DNA of 10,265 bases, taken from positions 1-10,265 of the forward strand of contig JAUPWI010000071.1 in assembly GCA_030916545.1 (NCBI GenBank). The letters are read 5' to 3'. A program made the position numbers and the translations under genes. Origin of the DNA: Patescibacteria group bacterium. Its GTDB lineage: Bacteria > Patescibacteriota > Minisyncoccia > Moranbacterales > UBA1568. The notes below the pieces were generated by a model. It ran no database searches. It was not told the DNA's origin and saw nothing but the letters and a program-made list of their open reading frames with translations. Shown here one piece after another: positions 1 to 4,723 of the stretch (position 1 is the stretch's first letter; the number at the start of each line of letters is the position of its first letter).

Positions 1-1018
1 CCCCCTTCAAAGCATTCAATCCCTCAAGAACATACCGCGGATTAAAAGTAAACACTCTTTCAACATCCTCGCCTGATTGACTTTCGATCAGCACACGGGC
101 CTTATTCTGACCGACTTCCTGAGACACTGATTCAATACTGCATTCTGAAGAACCAGTGGAAAAATGCAGGGTTATTTCCCCGGCATTGTACGAGGAAAGA
201 ACACTGGTTATTTTGACTGCCCGAATAAGATCATCCCGTTTCATATGATACGCGGAAAGGAAGGATGTGGGGATAATCTGTTTATAATCAGGATATTTCC
301 CATGTATAAGCCGAGAAACCATTTTGATTCCATCAACCTCGAAAAATACCTGATTCTCCTCGACCGCTACTAATACCTCTTTGCTTTCCGGAGTGATAAT
401 CCTTAGTAATTCCTGACACGTCGCACTCGGAACAATAAATGATTGTCCTGATGGGATATCATACGGAAGTTCAAATACCTGCTCGGCGAGGCGAAAACTA
501 TCCGTAGCGGCCAAACAAAGCGATTTCTCTTCCAGAAGAATATTCACACCCGTCAACTCCATCCGTGATTCATTCTGGCTTACGCAAAAAAGTATCTGGG
601 AAAGGGCATTTTTGAAATACTGAGCCGGAAAAACGAAGGGATATTCCGTACCTTGAAACTGGGGAATAATAGGGAAATCCTTTCCATCCATACCTTTAAT
701 CTTTCCATCATACTGGGAGCTCTGGATATGTAACGAGGACTGATCAGTCTTGAGGTGAAGAACGTCTCCCGAAGGAAGATTGTGTATAAAACTCCCGATC
801 AACTTAGCTGGTACAGTGATTTTTCCTTCCTCCTCGACTTTCGCTCCGATATTCACCACTACTCCGATTTCCAGATTCGTTGCGGAGAGCCTAAGACGAC
901 CGTTTTCGGCCTCAACAAGAATATTACTGAGAATCGGAAGTGTCGATTGCTTTCCAGTAATGCGTTCGAGGTATGTGATTGACCGGGACAGATTTTCTTG
1001 GGTGCAGATCAATTTCAT
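1..1018 (-). CDS. dnaN: DNA polymerase III beta subunit (sliding clamp), C-terminus missing
   Basis: Ring-shaped processivity clamp that tethers the replicative polymerase to DNA. The frame reads from ATG at 1018 down to the left edge, giving 339 residues without a stop. Family members are usually about 365-380 residues, so roughly 30-40 C-terminal residues lie outside the window. Recognisable signatures are the domain 1 stretch LPILSNILVEA (27-37), TDSFRLAEQ in domain 2 (172-180), SRLIHGKYPDYKQIIP entering domain 3 (235-250), and FNPRYVLEGLNAL near the end (325-337). The start gives the canonical MKLICTQENL N-terminus. No clear Shine-Dalgarno sequence precedes it. It is the next gene after dnaA on the same strand, separated by the presumed origin. 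The family assignment is secure. Confidence 0.96.
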   Translation of the reverse strand, partial: MKLICTQENLSRSITYLERITGKQSTLPILSNILVEAENGRLRLSATNLEIGVVVNIGAKVEEEGKITVPAKLIGSFIHNLPSGDVLHLKTDQSSLHIQSSQYDGKIKGMDGKDFPIIPQFQGTEYPFVFPAQYFKNALSQILFCVSQNESRMELTGVNILLEEKSLCLAATDSFRLAEQVFELPYDIPSGQSFIVPSATCQELLRIITPESKEVLVAVEENQVFFEVDGIKMVSRLIHGKYPDYKQIIPTSFLSAYHMKRDDLIRAVKITSVLSSYNAGEITLHFSTGSSECSIESVSQEVGQNKARVLIESQSGEDVERVFTFNPRYVLEGLNALKG

Positions 1019-1020
1019 AG

Positions 1021-1092
1021 ACAAAAGATATTAATGAATTCCAAGTAATAAGTATGAGTTTATTTTTTTAAAAAAGTATCTTTATTACTATT
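1021..1092. other. AT-rich stretch, candidate DNA unwinding element
   Basis: By direct count 60 of 72 bases are A or T, including a run of T followed by a run of A at about 1062-1075. It sits between the dnaN start and the DnaA-trio-like triplets, where the duplex opens first in Bacillus-type origins. It could also carry the dnaN promoter, but no convincing -35/-10 pair was found. Confidence 0.6.
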
Positions 1093-1094
1093 AG
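1077..1094 (-). other. DnaA-trio-like triplet run
   Basis: Read 5'-3' on the minus strand away from the boxes, the sequence is CTA ATA GTA ATA AAG ATA. Five of the six triplets have the form NTA, so the plus strand, read 3'-5', carries repeated NAT triplets. The known DnaA-trio is 3'-GAT-5' repeats that DnaA grips when opening the duplex in Bacillus. The spacing is right: three bases (CTC) separate it from the nearest DnaA box, and the AT-rich stretch follows. Assignment is by pattern only. Confidence 0.5.
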
Positions 1095-1097
1095 GAG

Positions 1098-1106
1098 TGT
1101 GGATAT
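1098..1106 (-). promoter_or_regulatory. DnaA box, one mismatch (ATATCCACA)
   Basis: The minus strand reads ATATCCACA, one mismatch from the consensus TTATCCACA. It is the box closest to the triplet run and has the orientation expected for loading DnaA onto the trios. Confidence 0.55.
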
Positions 1107-1114
1107 GGGGATAA
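1106..1114 (-). promoter_or_regulatory. DnaA box, one mismatch (TTATCCCCA)
   Basis: The minus strand reads TTATCCCCA, one mismatch from TTATCCACA. It lies head-to-tail with the box at 1098-1106, sharing one base. A tandem box pair beside the trios is what the Bacillus basal unwinding system uses, though the two boxes here are closer than is typical. Confidence 0.4.
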
Positions 1115-1227
1115 TGGCGTTTTTGCTTTTTCTTGAGGGAAGAAACGGATGTCGTGTTCGGGGGATAAGTGGAGAGAAAGTCTTCATAAGGGTTGGGGGA
1201 AGACAGATAAGTTCTGAGATACGGTAT

Positions 1228-1236
1228 TTTTCCACA
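1228..1236 (+). promoter_or_regulatory. DnaA box, one mismatch (TTTTCCACA)
   Basis: TTTTCCACA on the plus strand, one mismatch from consensus and opposite in orientation to the two trio-proximal boxes. It lies in the dnaA-proximal half of the putative origin. Confidence 0.4.
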
Positions 1237-1290
1237 TCCAGAATGAAATCAGATTGGTGATATGCAGGTGAAAAACGTGTTTATACAGGA

Positions 1291-1299
1291 TTATCCACA
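1291..1299 (+). promoter_or_regulatory. Perfect DnaA box over the dnaA stop codon
   Basis: TTATCCACA on the plus strand is an exact consensus box. On the minus strand it reads TGT GGA TAA, that is the last two codons (Cys-Gly) and the stop codon of dnaA. The nine bases just outside it, TTATACAGG at 1281-1289, are a poorer two-mismatch copy of the TTATNCACA pattern. Confidence 0.75.
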
Positions 1300-2733
1300 G
1301 GTGTCGTAGTACAGACGTTCTTTTAGGGTGTTTATTTCCTCTTTAAGTCGGATATTTTCATGAAGACCTTTCTCGATTTTTTCACAGGCGTGGAGAACCG
1401 TGGTATGATCCCTTCCCCCGAGAATTGAACCAATGGAAGCGAGTGACATCTGGAGTTCGTTCCGGAGAAGATACATGGCCATTTGTCGGGAATGGACAAC
1501 CTCTTTTTTTCGTCCTTTTTTGATGAGGTTTTCCTCTGAGACACCGTAATAATCGACTATGACACGGAAGATATCCTCTGATTTGATGCTTTTGCGATTA
1601 TTCTCGATAAGCTGCTCTAGGACCCTGGTTGTGACAGCGAGGGTGGTTGGTATTTTGTGGAATTCTGAGAAGGCATGCACCCTGTTGAGGGCACCCTCGA
1701 GTTCACGGATATTCTGGGTGATGTGTTCAGCGATGAATCGGATGGATTGCTCGTCTATGGCGATATTGCGTTCATGAGCCTTCGCTTCCAGGATGGCGAT
1801 ACGGGTTTCGAGGTTCGGACGACTGATATCGGTTATCATTCCGCCTTCAAATCGGGATCTGAGGCGGTCTTCAAGGGTGGCGATGGCTTTTGGTGGCCGA
1901 TCGCTTGATATGACTATCTGCTTGTTGAGTTGGTAGAGCGCATTGAAGATATGGAAGAATTCTATCTGGGTTTTTTCTTTCCCAGAAAGAAATTGGACAT
2001 CATCGATGATAAGGAGGTCCATTTGTTGGTAGTATTCCTTGAATTGATCTGTTTTTTGGTTTTTGATCGAGTCGATCAGTTCGGTTGTGAAGCGTTCGGA
2101 GGTGATGTATTTGATCTTTTTTTCCGGAGAGTGCCGGGATATTTCGTTGCCGATCGATTGAAGGAGATGGGTTTTTCCGAGGCCGACCCCTCCATAGATG
2201 AAAAGCGGGTTGTAGATAGTCCCGAGGTTTTGAGAAACAGCATAACAAGCGGCTTTTGCGAGCTCGTTATTTTCAGCCACGATGAAATTTTCAAAAAGAT
2301 ATCGTGCGTTGAGATTGGTGGTGTGCGGCTTTTCCTGTGAAAATTCGATTTGTGGCCTTACGATGGGTGTTTCCACGAGTTTCTTCCGGAGAAATCCGTC
2401 AAGGGATGGGCGCTGGATCGCATCGAGAGAGCGCATGGATTCCCTTGGGGGGGCCGGTACGATGGGTTTGTCTGGTGTGATCTGGCAATGGATTTCAGAA
2501 ACCTCTCTTTGTGCGGCATGAAAAGCCCGGAGGAGGTAGTGGTTGTACTTGTTTTCCAACCATTCTTTCGCAAATCCGTTCGGAACGCCGATGATGACTT
2601 TCCCGTTTTCCAAAGAGAGAATGGAAGTGTTTTTGAACCACGTGATGAAATTCGCTTTGGAAATGGAAAGCTCAATCTGATCAAGGACCGCTTTCCAAAG
2701 CTCTTCCAGTGAGGTGGGATTATGGTTATCCAC
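1291..2733 (-). CDS. dnaA: Chromosomal replication initiator protein DnaA
   Basis: ATP-dependent initiator that binds DnaA boxes, opens oriC and recruits the helicase. With a GTG start at 2733 the protein has 480 residues, close to the family norm. Domain I is at about 6-85 (LEELWKAVLDQIE, then WFKNTSILSLENGKVIIGVPN), followed by a variable linker to about 138. The AAA+ domain begins at about 141 (NARYLFENFIV) with Walker A GGVGLGKTH at 181-189, Walker B LLIIDDVQFL at 240-249 and an arginine-bearing LEDRLRSRFEGG at 287-298. Domain IV ends with the DnaA-box-binding signature GGRDHTTVLHAC at 439-450. The frame stays open upstream to 3012, but those residues do not resemble DnaA and would run over the dnaA promoter and into rpmH, so GTG is preferred. 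No Shine-Dalgarno is visible. A perfect DnaA box covers this start, suggesting autoregulation. Confidence 0.96.
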   Translation of the reverse strand: MDNHNPTSLEELWKAVLDQIELSISKANFITWFKNTSILSLENGKVIIGVPNGFAKEWLENKYNHYLLRAFHAAQREVSEIHCQITPDKPIVPAPPRESMRSLDAIQRPSLDGFLRKKLVETPIVRPQIEFSQEKPHTTNLNARYLFENFIVAENNELAKAACYAVSQNLGTIYNPLFIYGGVGLGKTHLLQSIGNEISRHSPEKKIKYITSERFTTELIDSIKNQKTDQFKEYYQQMDLLIIDDVQFLSGKEKTQIEFFHIFNALYQLNKQIVISSDRPPKAIATLEDRLRSRFEGGMITDISRPNLETRIAILEAKAHERNIAIDEQSIRFIAEHITQNIRELEGALNRVHAFSEFHKIPTTLAVTTRVLEQLIENNRKSIKSEDIFRVIVDYYGVSEENLIKKGRKKEVVHSRQMAMYLLRNELQMSLASIGSILGGRDHTTVLHACEKIEKGLHENIRLKEEINTLKERLYYDTCG

Positions 2734-2734
2734 A
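2726..2734 (+). promoter_or_regulatory. Perfect DnaA box over the dnaA start codon
   Basis: TTATCCACA on the plus strand; the minus strand reads TGTGGATAA and contains the proposed GTG start codon followed by codons 2-3. DnaA bound here could block its own translation start region or transcript elongation. DnaA autoregulation through boxes near its promoter is known in several bacteria. That it happens here is inferred. Confidence 0.65.
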
Positions 2735-2802
2735 AATGCACAATTAGGATACGATTGAGAAACGGACAAAACTGAAAAGGGGTATTTTTCCGAGTAAGTG
2801 GC

Positions 2803-2831
2803 AGTATAGCACGGGATTTTTGTCTTTTCCA
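2803..2831 (-). promoter_or_regulatory. Candidate dnaA promoter (extended -10)
   Basis: On the minus strand: TGGAAA at 2831-2826 (4 of 6 to TTGACA), a 17-base spacer, and TATACT at 2808-2803 (5 of 6 to TATAAT) preceded by TGC, an extended -10. Transcription would start near 2796, leaving a leader of about 60 bases before the GTG at 2733. This placement argues against dnaA starts upstream of it. No experimental start site is known. Confidence 0.55.
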
Positions 2832-2872
2832 GGGAGTGGATTACCGACATTTTGTGCACAAGAGTGGTTTTC

Positions 2873-2881
2873 GGTGGATAA
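2873..2881 (-). promoter_or_regulatory. DnaA-box-like site between divergent promoters
   Basis: The plus strand reads GGTGGATAA, giving TTATCCACC on the minus strand, one mismatch from consensus. It lies between the candidate dnaA promoter and the candidate rpmH promoter, so it could influence either. A single imperfect box is weak evidence. Confidence 0.35.
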
Positions 2882-2905
2882 CCTCGAATCAGGTGTGGCT
2901 GAGAC

Positions 2906-2934
2906 TTGATTTTTTTTTGAAAGGCTGATAGAGT
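2906..2934 (+). promoter_or_regulatory. Candidate rpmH operon promoter
   Basis: TTGATT at 2906-2911 (4 of 6 to TTGACA), a 17-base spacer that is mostly T at its start, then TAGAGT at 2929-2934 (4 of 6) preceded by TGA, an extended -10. It would start transcription near 2941, about 24 bases before the rpmH ATG, and probably drive rpmH, rnpA, yidC and jag. Confidence 0.5.
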
Positions 2935-2964
2935 TGTCAGGTACTTGAAATTAAGGTATTGGAT

Positions 2965-3102
2965 ATGAAGCGTACGTATCAGCCGAAAACCCGCCGGAGA
3001 ACTCGTCGACATGGCTTTTTGAAGCGCATGAGCACTGCCGATGGACGGAATGTCATCAAAAATCGGCGACGGATTGGACGAAAGAGGCTCACTATGGTCT
3101 AA
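2965..3102 (+). CDS. rpmH: 50S ribosomal protein L34
   Basis: Small basic protein of the large ribosomal subunit. The 45 residues begin MKRTYQPKTRRR, continue through HGFLKRM (16-22) and end GRKRLTMV, all signature blocks of L34, and the length matches the family (44-46). A TAAGG stretch at 2952-2956 gives a plausible Shine-Dalgarno eight bases before the ATG. It is first in the plus-strand operon, divergent from dnaA, and stops six bases before rnpA. The standard TAA stop is used. The gene is complete and secure. Confidence 0.97.
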   Translation: MKRTYQPKTRRRTRRHGFLKRMSTADGRNVIKNRRRIGRKRLTMV

Positions 3103-3108
3103 AACCGT

Positions 3109-3438
3109 ATGCTCCCGTCAGCACATCGGCTACATAAAGAAGGTATCGATGAGGTTTTCCGGAGAGGGAAACCTCTTTTTGTCATGGATATCGGTGTCCG
3201 TTTTCAAGCAAACGATCAAAAAGTGACCAGGTTTGCCTTTCTTATTGCAAAAAAGTATGCGAAGAAGGCGAGCGCGCGGAATCGGTTTAAGCGTGCGGCA
3301 CGAGAAGCGACGCGTTCACTTCAAAAAAAATGGCCGGAAGGGTATAATATAGTTGTTTTCGTGGCGAAAAAACCGACACAGATTTCCCAAGAATCATTGG
3401 AAGTTTCTTTGTCTTTGATTTTCAGAAAAATTCTTTAA
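3109..3438 (+). CDS. rnpA: Ribonuclease P protein component
   Basis: Protein cofactor of the RNase P ribozyme, which trims the 5' leader of pre-tRNAs. The 109 residues match the family length. The start MLPSAHRL resembles the usual MLPKxxRL opening followed by a DEVFRRGK-like stretch (14-21). The RNR signature is clear at 49-67 (KYAKKASARNRFKRAAREA), the basic surface that contacts RNase P RNA. The gene starts six bases after the rpmH stop with no visible Shine-Dalgarno, so translational coupling with rpmH is likely. The downstream gap to yidC is 14 bases and leaves no room for yidD, which often sits there in other bacteria. Confidence 0.95.
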   Translation: MLPSAHRLHKEGIDEVFRRGKPLFVMDIGVRFQANDQKVTRFAFLIAKKYAKKASARNRFKRAAREATRSLQKKWPEGYNIVVFVAKKPTQISQESLEVSLSLIFRKIL

Positions 3439-3452
3439 TAGAGCCAATATCT

Positions 3453-4184
3453 ATGTTCAGTACGTTCTTCGATGAAGTATTCTACAAGCCTCTCTACAAC
3501 ATTCTCATCTTGTTTTACGATGTCGCTTGGCATGATTTCGGTATCGCCATCATCCTGACGACGATTTTGTTGAAGGTCGTCCTTATTCCATTGACGAATA
3601 AGCAGATCGAATCCCAGAAGAAGCTCCAGGAGATCCAACCGAAGATCAAGGCTTTGCAGACGAAATATAAGGATGACAAGGAGAAGCAGACGCGAGAGGT
3701 CATGAATTTCTACAAGGAAAACAAGGTGAATCCATTCGGAGGGTGCCTCCCCTTGATCATCCAGATGTTCTTCTTTTTCGCTATTTACCGGATTATTTTC
3801 AATACTTCGGGGAATGGCTTCATGGTGAATGGGGCGGACATGTATTCATTCATGACATATCCGGAATCTATAAACCATCTCTTCTTGAATTTCCTAGATT
3901 TGACCGCTCCTAACGTGTTTCTGGCCGTTTTGACGGCCGCGGCCCAGTATTTCCAGTTGAAAATGATGATCAAGAGCCAGCCGAAGCAGGCGGAGAGCGT
4001 TGCCGGAGAGCCGGATATCGCTTCGATCATGAATAAGCAGATGGTCATCATCATGCCGGCCATGATCCTTCTCTTCGGTATCAAGTTGGCCGCCGCTCTG
4101 ATTCTGTATTGGCTCGTTTCGACGCTCTTTATGATTGGGCAGCAACAGTATATACTCAACACTCAGAAGACAGGAGGAAAATAA
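3453..4184 (+). CDS. yidC: YidC/Oxa1-family membrane protein insertase
   Basis: Integral membrane insertase that helps fold and insert proteins into the cytoplasmic membrane, alone or with SecYEG. The 243 residues match the short form lacking the large periplasmic domain of proteobacterial YidC. No lipobox is seen at the N-terminus. Visible parts are a first core membrane helix (about 29-47), a charged cytoplasmic coiled-coil hairpin (about 50-92), the signature NPFGGCLPLIIQMFFFFAIYR (93-113), and later membrane segments at about 155-170, 197-212 and 214-232 ending LYWLVSTLFMIGQQQYI. In the first core helix the position usually held by the hydrophilic-groove arginine appears to be lysine (K41, in LLKVVLIPL). 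The gene lies between rnpA and jag as in many bacteria. The start lacks a good Shine-Dalgarno. Confidence 0.94.
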   Translation: MFSTFFDEVFYKPLYNILILFYDVAWHDFGIAIILTTILLKVVLIPLTNKQIESQKKLQEIQPKIKALQTKYKDDKEKQTREVMNFYKENKVNPFGGCLPLIIQMFFFFAIYRIIFNTSGNGFMVNGADMYSFMTYPESINHLFLNFLDLTAPNVFLAVLTAAAQYFQLKMMIKSQPKQAESVAGEPDIASIMNKQMVIIMPAMILLFGIKLAAALILYWLVSTLFMIGQQQYILNTQKTGGK

Positions 4185-4199
4185 TCGGGTAATGAAAGC

Positions 4200-4709
4200 A
4201 TGTCTATGCAGGCGATATCGGCAGAGAAGGAAGCACTCCGTGAATTAGCGACAGAATTGGCCCAGAAACTTGGTTTTCAGGCGGAGGTCGTCATTTCTGA
4301 CGACCCTCTTGAAGAGGGTGCGCTTCGGGTGGCATTTTCGGTGAAAGAGGACCAGCATTTTCTGATCGGGCAGCGGGGGGCGAATCTCTCGGCTTTGCAG
4401 CATCTGTTCCGGGCCCTGTGTCGGAAAAAGGGGTATACCCTTGCCGGGGTTACCCTCGATATCAATGGATATGTGAAGGAAAAGGAGACTCTTCTTTTTC
4501 AGGACGTCGAAAAGGCGGTCGAGGAGACGCTCGCGCAGAACGCCTCCGTGGCTTTACGGCCGATGTTTTCTTTTGAGAGAAAACTTGTACACCGCTACCT
4601 CTCTGGACACCCGAAAGTGAGGACCGAGAGCGTCGGATCCGGAGAGCAGAGGAAAATCTTCATTCGTCCGAAGATCTCTTCTGATGACGTGTCAGAAACC
4701 GGCGAATAG
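4200..4709 (+). CDS. khpB: KhpB/Jag-type RNA-binding protein (KH + R3H domains)
   Basis: Putative single-strand RNA-binding protein; homologues (KhpB, EloR, Jag) act with KhpA in RNA regulation and cell elongation in Gram-positives. Of 169 residues, about 30-100 form a KH domain with the GxxG loop as GQRG (57-60, in FLIGQRGANLSALQHL). Residues 117-157 form an R3H domain with R127 and H131 of the RxxxH motif, then SGHPKVRTESVGSGEQRKIFIRP. The Jag N-terminal domain found in Bacillus and Streptococcus is absent, and only about 28 helical residues precede the KH fold. It follows yidC by 15 bases. The AGGAGG at 4172-4177 is 22 bases upstream, too far for ideal use by this ATG; ATG at 4206 is an alternative start. 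Family secure, start less so. Confidence 0.9.
   Translation: MSMQAISAEKEALRELATELAQKLGFQAEVVISDDPLEEGALRVAFSVKEDQHFLIGQRGANLSALQHLFRALCRKKGYTLAGVTLDINGYVKEKETLLFQDVEKAVEETLAQNASVALRPMFSFERKLVHRYLSGHPKVRTESVGSGEQRKIFIRPKISSDDVSETGE
4287..4319. repeat. Two abutting inverted repeats inside khpB
   Basis: GTCGTCA and TGACGAC flank a TTTC loop at 4287-4304. Immediately after, sharing two bases, ACCCTCTT and AAGAGGGT flank a single G at 4303-4319. Both arm pairs are perfect. They could form alternative mRNA hairpins but have no T tract, so they are not an intrinsic terminator. Chance within coding sequence is possible. Confidence 0.3.
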
Positions 4710-4717
4710 GGTATTCT
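4689..4717 (+). promoter_or_regulatory. Possible promoter for the polysaccharide genes
   Basis: GTGTCA at 4689-4694 (4 of 6 to TTGACA), a 17-base spacer, then TATTCT at 4712-4717 (4 of 6 to TATAAT). The start point would fall at or within a base or two of the flippase ATG at 4724, implying a leaderless transcript. It lies across the end of khpB. Weak hexamers make this tentative. Confidence 0.3.
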
Positions 4718-4723
4718 AGAGAC

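Larger units (their letters stand above)
1019..1299. other. oriC: Putative chromosomal origin of replication (oriC), dnaN-dnaA spacer
   Basis: Spacer between dnaN and dnaA, extended to include the perfect DnaA box on the dnaA stop codon. From the dnaA side it holds a perfect box (1291-1299), a one-mismatch box (1228-1236), two adjoining one-mismatch boxes (1106-1114 and 1098-1106), a short C-rich spacer (minus strand), a run of DnaA-trio-like triplets (1077-1094) and an AT-rich stretch (1021-1092) beside dnaN. This order matches the Bacillus subtilis dnaA-dnaN unwinding region. On the plus strand, 1-60 has 19 C and 6 G while 1141-1200 has 25 G and 5 C, so base skew flips here. No gene was found in the spacer. 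Function as an origin is inferred. Confidence 0.75.

Noticed and set aside
164..373. Plus-strand open frame within the dnaN region
   Set aside because: Antisense to a clear DnaN reading frame on the minus strand.
1160..1168. Additional DnaA box (TTATCCCCC on the minus strand)
   Set aside because: Two mismatches from consensus; too weak to list as a site.
1930..2340. Plus-strand open frame of 136 codons
   Set aside because: It lies antisense to the conserved AAA+ domain of dnaA and has no recognisable features; a shadow of the real gene.
2734..3012. Upstream extension of dnaA to an ATG at 3012 (or 2850)
   Set aside because: The extra residues have no DnaA character, would overlap rpmH and cross the candidate dnaA promoter. 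DnaA domain I begins right after the GTG at 2733.
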